From: Halichondria panicea
Taxonomy: Eukaryota; Porifera; Demospongiae; Suberitida; Halichondriidae
DNA: 64,000 nucleotides
Assembly (NCBI RefSeq): GCF_963675165.1
Contig: NC_087387.1
Location: 1,123,001-1,187,000, forward strand
Direction: 5' to 3'
Positions within the stretch are counted from its first letter, which is position 1. Each line of letters begins with the position of its first letter. Shown piece after piece: positions 45,577-61,195 of the stretch. Position numbers and translations under genes: made by a program. The notes under the pieces are model-generated. The model was given only the letters and a program-made list of their open reading frames with translations. It made no database searches and was not told where the DNA came from.

Positions 45577-47778
45577 CTAAAATATAACAACAGATTCATG
45601 ACTGTGCACATAAACAAAACCATCACTGTCCACAGCTACTCCATAAAGATAAAGATTAGTGATATGAGCATTACCAAATGATGTGACAAACTGACCGTCT
45701 TTAGTGAACACTGACACACGCTTGTTAGAATCAGCAACATAAACAAAACCAGTGACACACACACCACAAGGGGAAGACAGTTCTCCTTGTCCATTTCCTT
45801 TCTTTCCAATCGAGCGAATAAACCGACCATCCATAGTGAGCACTTGAACACGATGATTATAACAGTCAGTGACATACATCATTTGTTCATTGTCCACAGC
45901 AACATCCTCTGGTCCGTTAAAATGCTCATTACCAGTTCCGTATGAACCAATCTGCTTGACTGGCTCCAGCTCTGTCGTCAACACTTGGACTCTGTGATTA
46001 CTCCGATCGCACACAAACACTTGATCACCAGCGACTGCTATCCCTCGAGGGCAGTTGAGTTCCTTTGGACCACTTCCAATCGTCCCAAACCTCTTCAGCA
46101 GATCTCCTCTTTTGTTGAACTTGTACACACAGTGTTTGCTCCAGTCAGAGACATAGATGTTGTCCTCCTTGTCTACTGCCACGCCAGAGATACCGCCAAA
46201 CCCGTGCTTTGATTTGCTGATGCTTCGAATTTGTTTTCCTTTCTTGTCAAACACCAAAACATCACCCTCAAAGTCAGTTACAATCAGTTCTTCTGACGAA
46301 TTGAATGCCATATATCGAGGGATGTTGATTCCTCTCATCACCCTCACAGGTTTGTCCAGCTTGGTGGGGGGTATTTTGACGAACACAGAGAAGGGGCTTC
46401 CTGGGATGGGCTGGTCGTCTACTGAGATCAGGAGGTGGTGTCGACCACGTATCCTAGGGGTGTACTCAACGCTGTACACTCCACCCCTCACAGGCACTGC
46501 TTGTAGCTGTTGAGAGGATTGATCAACTAGCGATTTTAGAGCCACTTGTATTGTAGGATGCTTTAATTGTGTATTACATTCCACAAGAATCGAAAAATTG
46601 TTAGGTTTATCGATTTCAGCAGTTCTAGCTCCATCTCCTTCCACAGTGCACTTTGCTGGATCCACTTTACCATCATACACTCTCACATTGTTCTCACACA
46701 ACTTCTTGAGATCCTCACAAACAAACACTTCGACTCCAAAATCATCTTTCTCCACTGGATCAGGATTGGCTGCTTCCTTCCCTCGCTTCAACACCTCGGC
46801 ATCGATTCGACTCACCACCTGCTCTTGCATCGTAATCAGTTCTTCATCACTTGCATTCTCCAGTGTACGCTCTACAAAGTCAATCAAACTCTGAGCAGTG
46901 CCCAGGGACAGGTCCAGACCCTTCTCTTGAACTGTCAGCTTCTCCATCTTTGAATCAGCCAAAGCAGAAGATTCTCGTAAAACATGGACCTTGCATCGAT
47001 CGAGAATATCGTGTAGCTCCTGGAACTTGGCATTCACTTGTCTCTCTGTCAGTTCTTTCTGGGCCTGGATCTTCTGTTTAGTTCCTTTCACTTGATTCAC
47101 AGCGGTGCTCAGATCAGGCAGTAGGTTCTTGAGTGGGGAGAGGTGCTCCGTCAGCTTTTTGCGAGTTGCGGGGGCGGCTTTCTTTACAAATTCGTAATTG
47201 TGTCCAGCGTGTTCAATAACGATACAGTCTCGACAGATAAGCTTGTTGCAATCGAAACAGAAAATCTTTTTTGGCTCTTCGTGATCTTTGCATTTTGGGG
47301 GTGGTGGGTTTTCGAATGTTAGTTCTTTGACTCCGCCTTGTTTGAGCTCGTCCAGAGTGGAGACGATATGTGTAGCAAACACTTTCATACGTTGATGAGG
47401 TCTTACACAATCCTCACAGATGAAATTGACACACTGTCGGCAGAATGCAGTGGCCTTTCCCCCAGAGCACATTTCACAAGTGGTCTCCAACTTGCCATGG
47501 GCTTTCTCCATCCTCGAGTGGAGTGCTTTCATCCGGTTGATAAAGAACGCAGTGGTCAGTCTGTCTGGGTTGTTGTCTGGCAATAGAGTGGGCTCACGAC
47601 AGTCGGGGCAGGGGAACGGCTGGTTGGGTCGGTAGCGACTGGAGAGTGTGAGGATGCATTGCTTGCAGTAGTAGTGACAACAAGGGAGCAGCTTTGGCTC
47701 CTGGTAGCGGTCATGACAGATGCCACAGGTCACTTCTTGCTCGAGATCAGCAACAACTGGATCAGGTCCTTCGGCCAT
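45577..47778 (-). CDS. TRIM-NHL protein, copy 5 (733 aa)
   Basis: Intronless, complete, the longest copy. Its N-terminal half is nearly identical to copy 2, including the B-box and NNFSILVECNTQ filamin types. Its NHL part differs: CDRSNHRVQ, VTDCYNHRVQ, VADSNKRVS and a two-residue longer last blade (ITNLYLYGVAV). Shared front with different blades again points to recombination between copies. Confidence 0.92.
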   Translation of the reverse strand: MAEGPDPVVADLEQEVTCGICHDRYQEPKLLPCCHYYCKQCILTLSSRYRPNQPFPCPDCREPTLLPDNNPDRLTTAFFINRMKALHSRMEKAHGKLETTCEMCSGGKATAFCRQCVNFICEDCVRPHQRMKVFATHIVSTLDELKQGGVKELTFENPPPPKCKDHEEPKKIFCFDCNKLICRDCIVIEHAGHNYEFVKKAAPATRKKLTEHLSPLKNLLPDLSTAVNQVKGTKQKIQAQKELTERQVNAKFQELHDILDRCKVHVLRESSALADSKMEKLTVQEKGLDLSLGTAQSLIDFVERTLENASDEELITMQEQVVSRIDAEVLKRGKEAANPDPVEKDDFGVEVFVCEDLKKLCENNVRVYDGKVDPAKCTVEGDGARTAEIDKPNNFSILVECNTQLKHPTIQVALKSLVDQSSQQLQAVPVRGGVYSVEYTPRIRGRHHLLISVDDQPIPGSPFSVFVKIPPTKLDKPVRVMRGINIPRYMAFNSSEELIVTDFEGDVLVFDKKGKQIRSISKSKHGFGGISGVAVDKEDNIYVSDWSKHCVYKFNKRGDLLKRFGTIGSGPKELNCPRGIAVAGDQVFVCDRSNHRVQVLTTELEPVKQIGSYGTGNEHFNGPEDVAVDNEQMMYVTDCYNHRVQVLTMDGRFIRSIGKKGNGQGELSSPCGVCVTGFVYVADSNKRVSVFTKDGQFVTSFGNAHITNLYLYGVAVDSDGFVYVHSHESVVIF

Positions 47779-47921
47779 CGTTAGTTAAGATCTGGGGAAT
47801 GCATTTGTACAACATTTATAAAAGCATGAAACTATATTCTAATATAAAAAATTAAATAGCAACTTCCCTAGAAATTGAGTATACAAGAATGTTGAATCTG
47901 TGAATAATATTTTGCACTAAG
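47779..47921 (-). promoter_or_regulatory. Proximal 5' flank of TRIM-NHL copy 5
   Basis: TATA-like TTATAAAAG at 47816-47824. The flank is split by the hAT-like element and resumes at 52803, so the candidate 5'-UTR donor now lies 4.9 kb further away. Confidence 0.45.
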
Positions 47922-47937
47922 CAGGGGCGGATCCAGG

Positions 47938-48619
47938 AAAAACAAAAGGGGGGGGCTAGCTAGAAAAGGGTGAAGCCCCGTAAGAGGGCAGCCTCGCCGG
48001 AAGCGAATTTTTTTGCAAGATTTGACCTTTGAACTTTCATATTAATGAGTAGAATACGTTGACCTCTGCACTTACTTTTAATACTATGGTGATACTGTAC
48101 TGGTCAGATGTACGTACGTACGTACAGCTAGCTAGCTAGGTACGTCCAGGTAGCTACCCTAGATCCTTTATACTCCTAGTAGCTGTTGTCTAGCATCTCT
48201 CAATAGTGATTTCGCAGGAAATTCAAACTACACTGCATGCAATAGCTTTGCTCACTAGCTTATTCTACAGTCTTTTCTGATCAAAATGATATATGACAAG
48301 TAGCGATTGGTTCAACTGTTGCAGAGTTAGAGCTTGATTAGCACACTATAAGTGTTGTAAAATTTCTCCACAATTTCCTTAAATTAGAACACAGGAAATG
48401 GCACAAACCGCACATTCCAATTGAATTCCAACTGTAGGCTTTAGTTAAAGACATATTTCTAAGGTTGTATTGAGTTTTATAACATCAAATTTGACACACA
48501 TAGAGAATAAAGACAGGAGAATCAGATTATATCATAAGAATGACAAAAGACACAGAAATATAGATTATAAAAATGACAAAAGAAACAGAATAAAAAATGA
48601 CAATAGACATGACTATGCA
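47938..48619. other. Left non-coding arm of the hAT-like element
   Basis: About 680 bp 3' of the transposase gene. It has an ACGTACGTACGT/GCTAGCTAGC run near 48110-48140 and an AT-rich stretch with AATAAA-type sequence near the stop. No gene seen. Confidence 0.6.
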
Positions 48620-51600
48620 TTATAAAATCTTTAAGTCACCACAAAGTAAATCATCTAGCAGAGGAAAAGAGAATGTTTCTTCTTCATTGTCGTATGCTAC
48701 TTTAAATTGCTTAGACACAGCATCATAGGAAATCACAGTTCCACTGTACCAAACATCAGTGCCATCAACGGTGAACAGATGTTTGACTCGCCTATACAAA
48801 AGTAGTTCGGGGTCTCTCACAAGATCACTGTGTTCAGGTACTCTTGACTGTGCATGTGTTGGTACGGGAAGAAGCAACTTAGACAGGTTGCTACACAGTT
48901 CTTGAACTGTCAAGGGCCGACGATCATGAGAAAATTGGAACAGGTGCTTTTCATTTTGCTGACTGAGCACTTTCCGGCGAAAGTTGATCTGGGCTTTCAC
49001 ACCTTCTAATTTTGATTTCTTTGTCTTCATCTTACTCAACTGTAGCTGTACCTCACTACTGCTGGTCCAAAGGCCATAAGTTTGTATCTTTAGAGTTAGC
49101 TCTTCCTTGTCCTTTAGCTCCTTCTCATGTTTCTTTGACAGCTCACGTTCTCTTTGCAGAAGCAATTCCAACCTTTTTGCTTTGATTTCGTCAGTCCGTT
49201 TCCGAAAATTTTGTTTGTGGACTTTGGAGAGTTTACGAGCAGCATTCAGAAGTCTCTCTTTTTCTTCCTCACTCTTCTGTCTGAGCCAAGCAGATGTCTT
49301 GTTCTGGGAGAATAAGATCATAGACTCCAGTGCAATGTAAGTAGCGTTTGGTTTTTGACCCATGAACCTGTCGAGAAGGGCAAAATCCCGCTCTGGCATT
49401 ACATTACTCAAAGGTACTGATGATGTCTGTGCCACAATGACAGGATCTGATACAGCATGGAATTCACCTCCAGGTAAGTGGTCAGGCATTAGTCGTTCCA
49501 TTGTTAGGGCAAAGCTCTTAAATAACAATTGAAGCAACTCCTGAACTAGTGCATCATTCTCTGTCTCAGCGTACAATGCATCCATCACTTCGTCCTGAAA
49601 CGATGTGGTCTCTGGGAACAAAATGGCTTCGTTGTCTAAAACACACTGAGCGTCGTCACTCCACTTTTGCATCCTGTCTCTCATCTTGGTATAGACTTCA
49701 CCCATTTTCAGGATTGACAATGTAGAGGTCTGCAAGTAGCGCCAAAAAGGACCACTAACCAACTTGTCAATTATTCCCAAAGCTTTGCACCCTGCGATAT
49801 GAAGTGGTGACTTGAGGTCTTTCAGAACAGCTTGCAGGAGTAGGTTGAGATTTGCCCCATGGTATTTCAACAAATATTCTGTCATGTGTGACTTCAAGAA
49901 GAACACTCCTGCAGCATCATAGAATAGAATGTTAAACCTATTGCCAATAAAGGAAGCTAGTGGTAGCCTTGCTATTCCATTCTGTCGTAAGAAGGTTCTG
50001 AAATGAGTGGAGCAACCAGACTGTTCAGACCCGCGGTGGTGGAATGCTTTGCATGCTGTCCGTATGAGCCTTTGTGTTCCTGAGCTCCTCGAATTTGGGG
50101 TGCTTTCTTCCTCACTGTTTGCAGCCTCCCATACCTTTAGTGTCTCTTCTGCTGAGTCTGCTAAGGCGATCAGAAAATGTAACCCACAAAAAAAGTTATT
50201 CATCCGGGTAAGTTGTTCTTGTTCCCCACTAGTCATATCGTCCCAATTGTCCACAATGTCAGGTAGGATACTAGCTCGGTAATCAGATAACAGAGTAGAG
50301 AAGAGCTTTTCGGCAGCATGTCGATCAGACATGGTGTTCTTCAACTTATATACTATCTTTGATGACACGCTCGACTGCCCAATTTCCTGTCTCACAACAT
50401 CTAAGTCATCAAGAATCTCTCGGAAAGTATCCAATGTTGTCTGTGCTGACCCTGAAAACACGTGTCGCAGCCCTAGAGTGTATGTTTCTTCTGAAGTGGC
50501 CAGATCAAATGTGGAAAAATGGTGGCCATGCTTGGTCGTACCATCAGTTTGTAGTGTGTAGTGCTCACCATCTTCAGAGCCCAGTTGTTCACCTAGTTGT
50601 GCTTGAGCGACTGTCAAGCACTCGAGCATCATCTGGCAGACTGCAGTTCTTTTGGGTAGACGGTCAGCTTTCTTGTGCACTAGATTTGTCAGTACACTCT
50701 CAATCACTGACCGGACATTGTTGACACCAACATTAAGCGAAAGCAATTCATAACAACAAGCACGGACATCATTGGTGTATTTCCCCCCTTCGAATGTGAC
50801 AATATTGTCTGACATCACTTCATCAACTTTGTCCTTTAGTTCAGCATTGTCATATTCAAGCTTCCTGACTTCTTCTACAAGTAGATTCTGTTTCTGTCCG
50901 TACTCTCGTTCTAGTTCATCCAGTTCCTCACAGTTTTCACCTCCACTGATTTCTGAGAACTTTGATTTCCAATAGGAAGCCCGGTGTCTCAGTCGATCAA
51001 CCTTTGCCTTGAGTGAAGTCACTTGTTTGGCACTCTTAGTGGCCTGTTTCTGGAGCATGTCTATAGCTTTCTTGTCTTTCTTGAGTTCTTGGGCCTGATC
51101 CTTAATAGTATCATCTCTCCTTTTAGTTCGCTTTTGTCCATTCCTTCGAGCAGCGTACATTTTCTGTCTTGATTGTTTTACAACATTCTTCATTTCTGCA
51201 CATGATGAGCAACTACTGCCCTCACCACCAGTATCAGTGGAAACAACAACTTTGCCTTGTGAAACAAAGACCCGAGGTAAGGAGTATAAGTGAGCCTTAA
51301 ACTCAGCAATCATGGTGACCTTGTCACTGGAGGATGGCATTTTCTTTAGGTTCATAAACTTTGCAGACAAGCGAAGCACACTTTGCCGAATCGATTTGAT
51401 GGTAGGAAATTCTTCTTGCTCGCGTTTGGCTGAAAACAAGGATGACATCCAACACCACAGCACATAGAAAGTGCAGGGCGAATTTCTGTTCATGAAGTTA
51501 TACAGCTCCAAAACAAACTGGTTTGTTATATGTGATGCAGGCACATTGAGAGCTTCAATATCTGATCCTTGGTCAGAATCATCTGCTACTGCCAAGAGAC

Positions 51601-51658
51601 GCTCAGACGTTAGCCCCACAGACGTCAGGGTGGGGTACAGATCCTTGAAATCAGACAT
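48620..51658 (-). CDS. hAT-like transposase with coiled coil and C-terminal Tudor-like segment (1012 aa)
   Basis: A single uninterrupted frame. Residues ~155-290 are a Lys/Glu-rich coiled coil. A DDE-type RNase H fold is suggested by TDGTTKHGHH (D372), TMSDRHAAEK (D445) and the CGLH motif (C491, H494), which parallels the CxxH of hAT and related transposases. GNRFNILFYD resembles the hAT TRWNS region. ERDFALLDRF with a downstream NKTSAWLRQK looks like the hAT C-terminal dimerisation part. After a second basic coiled coil, the last ~60 residues (DVWYSGTVISYD, then FKVAYDNEEE) look like a Tudor/Agenet-type SH3 barrel that could read histone marks. Family assignment is by motif only. The start at 51658 follows an acceptor-like TATATAG, so a 5'-UTR intron is likely. 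Confidence 0.75.
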   Translation of the reverse strand: MSDFKDLYPTLTSVGLTSERLLAVADDSDQGSDIEALNVPASHITNQFVLELYNFMNRNSPCTFYVLWCWMSSLFSAKREQEEFPTIKSIRQSVLRLSAKFMNLKKMPSSSDKVTMIAEFKAHLYSLPRVFVSQGKVVVSTDTGGEGSSCSSCAEMKNVVKQSRQKMYAARRNGQKRTKRRDDTIKDQAQELKKDKKAIDMLQKQATKSAKQVTSLKAKVDRLRHRASYWKSKFSEISGGENCEELDELEREYGQKQNLLVEEVRKLEYDNAELKDKVDEVMSDNIVTFEGGKYTNDVRACCYELLSLNVGVNNVRSVIESVLTNLVHKKADRLPKRTAVCQMMLECLTVAQAQLGEQLGSEDGEHYTLQTDGTTKHGHHFSTFDLATSEETYTLGLRHVFSGSAQTTLDTFREILDDLDVVRQEIGQSSVSSKIVYKLKNTMSDRHAAEKLFSTLLSDYRASILPDIVDNWDDMTSGEQEQLTRMNNFFCGLHFLIALADSAEETLKVWEAANSEEESTPNSRSSGTQRLIRTACKAFHHRGSEQSGCSTHFRTFLRQNGIARLPLASFIGNRFNILFYDAAGVFFLKSHMTEYLLKYHGANLNLLLQAVLKDLKSPLHIAGCKALGIIDKLVSGPFWRYLQTSTLSILKMGEVYTKMRDRMQKWSDDAQCVLDNEAILFPETTSFQDEVMDALYAETENDALVQELLQLLFKSFALTMERLMPDHLPGGEFHAVSDPVIVAQTSSVPLSNVMPERDFALLDRFMGQKPNATYIALESMILFSQNKTSAWLRQKSEEEKERLLNAARKLSKVHKQNFRKRTDEIKAKRLELLLQRERELSKKHEKELKDKEELTLKIQTYGLWTSSSEVQLQLSKMKTKKSKLEGVKAQINFRRKVLSQQNEKHLFQFSHDRRPLTVQELCSNLSKLLLPVPTHAQSRVPEHSDLVRDPELLLYRRVKHLFTVDGTDVWYSGTVISYDAVSKQFKVAYDNEEETFSFPLLDDLLCGDLKIL

Positions 51659-52585
51659 TGGTGCCTATATAAACAAATAGTCACATGTAAACAGACCTTT
51701 AATTGTGTAGCTGTATATACAGTGTACATTCCCAGAATGACTTAAGCATAACAGGCTATGTGTATACATGTACCTAATGATGGTTTAACTATGTACAATT
51801 TTGCACACAGAATAAATCCAGTGTCATATAAAAACCTAGTGAAAACATTCACCAAGGGGAAAAAATCAAGCTTACCTTGTTGATCAGCACCCTTGATAAT
51901 TTAAACAACACTTGAGTCGTCTATATACAGTCTTGTGCCACAGGTACAGACCTTAGACATCGGACATTAGTGCCTATATAACAAATAGTCACTATGTAAA
52001 CAGAACTTTTATTGTCTAGCGTCAAACATGTACACTCCCAGAATGACATAAGCATAACACTGTCAGGCTACATGTATGTTTAACTACATGCATGTAAAAA
52101 GAATGAGTACCAAAATTTACCAGAATATCTCCAGTATCATATACCCACCGAGGGAAAAAAATCAAGTTTACCTCGTTAATCAGCACCTTTGATAAGCTCA
52201 GAAAGCGTTTTGAGGTATTTAAACTACACTTGAGTCTTCTACAGTTATGTGGGACGGGTGCAGATCCTTGATATCGGAAATTAGAACCTATCTAAACAAA
52301 TAGTCACTATGTAAACAGACCTTTTATTGTCTAGCGTCAAATATGTACACTCCCAGAATGATTTAGGCATGCCAGGCTATGTATCTAATGATGGTTTAAT
52401 TATGTATATGTGTTTCTTTCAGAAAGATAGAGTACCATTCTTTTGCATTCAGAATATCTCCACAGTTTCATATAAACATCAGGTAAAAGCGTTCACTAAG
52501 GGAAGAAACAAAGCTTACCTCGTTAATCAGCACCTTTGATAACCCCAGAAAGCGTTTTGAGGTCCTTCAACAACACTTTAAGTCC
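51640..52585. repeat. Three ~310-bp tandem repeats over the transposase start
   Basis: The segment with TGCCTATATAAACAAATAGTC recurs at 51662, 51971 and ~52286 (spacings ~310 and ~316). Each monomer includes a TATATAG acceptor-like site next to a start-codon-like position and a CAAGGTAAGC donor-like site on the minus strand. Only the first monomer leads into the open frame. They may be promoter/leader monomers. Confidence 0.8.
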
Positions 52586-52802
52586 TCTACAACTTTGTGC
52601 CACGAACTGTGTTCTAATTATGCGGATAAAAATATTTCGAAAAAATTTTACTTCCGGAATGCCTACTCTCAAGTGATTTCAAGTGAGTCTACAGATGCAT
52701 AATTGGTGGCAAAATTGTTGTAGAGTCAGACTACAACACATGGTAGTTTTTTCAAAAGGGGGGGGCTTCAGCCCCTCAAAATCACCCCTGGATCCGCCCC
52801 TG

Positions 52803-53354
52803 CTAAGTGATCAATTAGGTCAAGCTAAGCTAGACCTCTGCAGCTAGTTGAAAAAACGGGTCCCCGAAAAAACTTACCTACTATTTATAAGAACTTCCTA
52901 GATCCTTTAATTTCAACAAATACACAAGCCTTTGTTTTGCATGTACCTTGTACTGGTACATGCTACGCCCATTACACAATGTTATAAATCTGACCAGATA
53001 CGCCCACTTTTTTGTTTCAACACTGGCCCACACTTTCTTCAATATGAAAGTACATGTACATGTATGTACAACAATTCTATGGTAGCAACATAGATATCTC
53101 CCTGAGCACTGGGCATGAGATGCCTTGATCCCAGGCCGCACTGAAGATGGAGGCCTTGTAGGAGGCTAGGGATGTTTCTATTAAAAGCTGTCTTGGTATC
53201 TTTCAATTTAAAATTATAATTATCAGCATACTAGGTACACAAATATTGAGGAATGCATAATTATAAGTATGTGTTCAATACATGTACATGTATATAACTG
53301 GTAAAAATGTTTGCCAAGTTTATAAGTCGTTGAACAAAATAATGTTCGATGTGT
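52803..53354 (-). promoter_or_regulatory. Distal 5' flank of TRIM-NHL copy 5 and spacer to MCM6 copy 6
   Basis: Continuation of the conserved flank beyond the hAT-like insertion, with the donor-like ACTTAC near 52871 and the usual ACATGTACATGTAT stretch near 53280. No other feature. Confidence 0.4.
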
Positions 53355-58140
<4,786 letters not shown>

Positions 58141-58374
58141 TATATACGTAGACATGCACTTCATCATAATAATTATTTCTCACAAGTAGACACTTTGAGG
58201 CCATTGAACAAGTTAGCTGGTGCAGCTGACATTGATGATGTCTCTTCAGTGCACAAATAGTTTCTGTTTTGAGGGTCGTGAGAAGATAAGATTGTTTTGT
58301 TCTTTAGGATCGAGGTAACTGAACCAAAATAGTAATGATCGTGGGGGATTGGTCACTGCTTGTGAGGGGGTGGT
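58141..58374. other. Non-coding stretch between repeat and Tudor fragment
   Basis: Starts after a C10 run. No gene, RNA or repeat is apparent. Confidence 0.5.
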
Positions 58375-59679
58375 TTAAGGTGTGGGTGTGGTCTTGGCTA
58401 GAAGAGAGGTGGAGCTGAGGTATAGTCCTTTAGTGAGGAGCAGGTTAGTTACTCTGTTCTTGCCAACACGATCATAGTAGAGGTGAACGACACCAACTTG
58501 TAGCCCGGATGGTTTCCTGGTAACCTTGGCAAACACCTGTAGTCACATTTAAGCAAGCATGAACAAAATGCACACACTATAAAACACATACTATATACAC
58601 AATTTACAAAGTCTACAGTTTTAGTTCTACTTATACGCACTTATTATCAGACGGTGGGGGGACTAAGTGCAACCACAAAAAGTTCCTTCTAAACTGCAGC
58701 TACTTCACAGAAGCCTTTCGCTACACTATATTCACCATTTTGTGTCGTAGGTGTTTCTATAGTAGCTGTTTGTCCAGTGGGAACCATTCCTCTCCGTGAT
58801 TGAATGTTGAGTGGAGGCCGTCAATAGCCGTGGGGAGGGCTAGGGGAGGGACCACGCCCACTCTCAGTCCGTGGGGGAGCTTGTAGAGGTTACGTAGTGA
58901 CACACTGTGCATCGTTGAGCCACAATCTATCAGCTCCAGTGTAGCCTGAGGCTGTATACACACAGGTGGGGAGATAACAAGCAAATGATCAAAATGATTG
59001 GTAATCACGTTTGTCTATAATGTAGCTTCCCCCGGCGTATTATATCATTCGTAATTTTAGAAGCAAGTATATTTAGCCTAGAAATTCACTCTATTCAGAG
59101 CTACACAGTTTATAGACTATGGAAGATGATGTTGAAGGATAATTGCTACAAAACTTGGCTGTATTGAGCAACAGGCACACCCACTCACCTGTCCAATGTA
59201 GTGTGGTCGATTGACCTCTGTCACTCTAGCTCTCCTGTAGAAGACATCCTCTTCTCTCTCTTGAGTGCCTCCAACACTCACAAGCACAGCACAATACAGT
59301 CCAACCATCAACTACAAAATGTTCCGTATAAAAAGCCATCCATGAATGCACATACTCAAAGCAACATGTAACTCTGTTGTCTCCCACACCCATGTACCTT
59401 ATATACAGAGAAACCTCTGATGCATTTAAGCACACTAGCTAGTTGACAATGCACTGTCCCCAAATTTACTTTTTTACTCTGACTATAATTATATTAATGG
59501 ACAATAAATTATCTACAAAGGGACAATATTAATGTCTTGAATAATAAAATGATAAGGCCAAGGTAGTTTGACTGACCTCACCTCTGCTCACAGTGTTTGG
59601 GTCACTGGCAAGTGATAGCGCCTCCAGGTCATGCTCTGGGTTCAGCCAGCTGTATCCAGATACGGTCAGGACTGTTCAC
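58375..59679 (-). pseudogene. Extended-Tudor-domain gene fragment
   Basis: Four exon-like pieces in minus order. 59582-59679 starts VNSPDRIWIQLA. 59189-59311 is 41 codons with FYRRARVTEVNRPHYIGQ. 58757-58951 has LELIDCGSTMHSVSLRNLYK and LPHGLRVGV. 58375-58536 has VFAKVTRKPSGLQVGVVHLYYD. Together they match an extended Tudor (Tudor plus SN-like) domain: RARV, then L.LIDCG, then LP. Such domains bind methyl-arginine in piRNA-pathway proteins. The first piece needs a one-base shift after IQLA, and the third meets a TAG before a usable donor, so the gene looks broken. Upstream exons were not found. Confidence 0.55.
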
Positions 59680-60439
59680 CTGCAGTGGGGTCATTACACA
59701 GTCACACACGCACACACACAATAGGGGAAGAGAGTTTTCAATAAATATGTCACTAAAAGTCAACACAGTAGATACAACATGCTATAATTATGTGTTTGAT
59801 ACCGTGACGACCCCTTAACAAATTATGCCTTGAGGCTACGCGACCGTGTAAATAGTATAACACGGAAGGAACTATACGACTTTTATTACACCCATGTTAC
59901 ATTGACAACGTGACATATAAAAAAAATAATTATAATGCATACTTTAGGGAGTTTTAGTGCAGACTATTCAGGGGGGGGGGGGGTTAATAAATAACACGTA
60001 TTTAATAGGCTGTATCCATCCTACACCCGCTACTTTACCTCAGACACTCTGACGGGGTAAGCCCCCACTCATTAGCAGAGTGTGCACTTCAGGACATGAT
60101 AATACACTGATTGTCGTCTTCACCCATGAACGTTACCATGGGATGTGGTCCATCCAGACAATTCACAGTGGGTGTGGCTCTGTACTCGTACCAGCGTGTA
60201 CAAGTGGGCGGGGATTCATAGAGTTTCCAGCTGATACCATCTCAGCCTCCGTACTTGCAATGACATCGTTGACAATTGGTCTCCTTGTGTTGGACAATAA
60301 TAGTGTATCCATTGTAGGGTCTTTAGGTGAAGGGTTCGTCCATAGTGGTGTCCATTGAATGTGCTCTACTGGTGACCTCTGTGAACCTTGTCTCGGCAGC
60401 ACAAGCACGCGAGCGCGAGTAGGCCTGCTGACTCAGCAA
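59680..60439. other. Stretch upstream of the Tudor fragment
   Basis: Contains a G13 run near 59971-59983 and a minus-strand 81-codon frame (60163-60408) without recognisable features. It may include lost 5' exons of the Tudor gene. Nothing can be assigned. Confidence 0.4.
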
Positions 60440-60993
60440 TTTTCCAACCATACATTCGGCCAAATACTGCTGAGAGTTGTCTTGCGTTACTATGACTTCA
60501 TCATTTTGCTGCTGTGTGGCGTCTTGTGATACAACGTCGTCATATTTTCAGGGATGTCTTGCATTTCTCTGGCTTCATCCTCTGGAGGGAGGGGCTGATC
60601 TTGTACCTCAAATGTAGCTTGCTGTGTAATGAACGTGGCTTCTGCTGCTAATGCTTGAGACATCATCACCTGGTTGTTGAGCTCACAAACTAGGGACTGG
60701 GCCATGTAGGGGTCAAATAGTTCATCTTCAGATCTTCAGAGCTTGGTTGGTCATCAGTGGGTACTTCATCTTGCTCATTGAGATTGTCACTTTTAGTATA
60801 GTGAGGTTGTCGAGATCTGATTGATAGTGGAGCCTAGATGGGCTTGCCTGTCTCCAGCCATAAAAATTAATGGCCCCCCTTTTTATGACTGGGGACGGGC
60901 ACGCCCATCTAAGTGGAGCCTTGCAAGCAGTGGTGGCTCTGTTCTCTCTGTAGTTGTGTAAAGGGTCCATGCAACTGATGCAGCTTCAGATAC
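60440..60993 (-). pseudogene. Diverged solitary copy of the MDKYLAHS frame
   Basis: About 90% similar by eye to the 3' part of the units (SLVCELNNQVMMSQALAAEA). It has an 8-bp deletion that shifts the frame after PEN, a 77-bp insert (60835-60911) and a break at 60993 where the next transposon starts. It is not next to MCM6: its left flank is unrelated. It could mark the locus from which the frame was captured into the array. Confidence 0.65.
60835..60911. mobile_element. 77-bp hairpin element with target duplication
   Basis: Starts TAGATGGGC and ends GCCCATCTA, with arms continuing as TGCC(T/C)GTC. Flanked by a 9-bp direct repeat AGTGGAGCC (60826-60834 and 60912-60920). Other MDKYLAHS copies have a single copy of this sequence. 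A minimal MITE. Confidence 0.88.
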
Positions 60994-61195
60994 CATAGAT
61001 AGAAGAGAGAGGGATTGGAAACGAATCACGTGTGCCGAACACTCCTTGTCTGCCGGAAGTATAGATTGAAGAGGGAAGTGATGACTATGCTTATACTTCC
61101 TCAAAAGCGTTCCAGCTGATTTCTATATGGCTTTCTAGCTCGAGTATGCTCTCTAGTATGGCTTTCTAGCTCAGGTACATTTGCACTGTTATACA

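Larger units (their letters stand above)
47922..52802. mobile_element. hAT-like DNA transposon, 4881 bp, single large gene
   Basis: Terminal inverted repeats begin CAGGGGCGGATCCAGG at both ends, followed inside by G-rich runs. The flanking duplication is CTAAG (47917-47921 and 52803-52807). Other units read straight through GCACTAAGTGATC, which proves the insertion. A 5-bp duplication with CAGGGGCG ends fits the minority of hAT-type families that duplicate 5 bp; this is inference. It carries one open transposase gene, so it may be autonomous. Confidence 0.9.
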
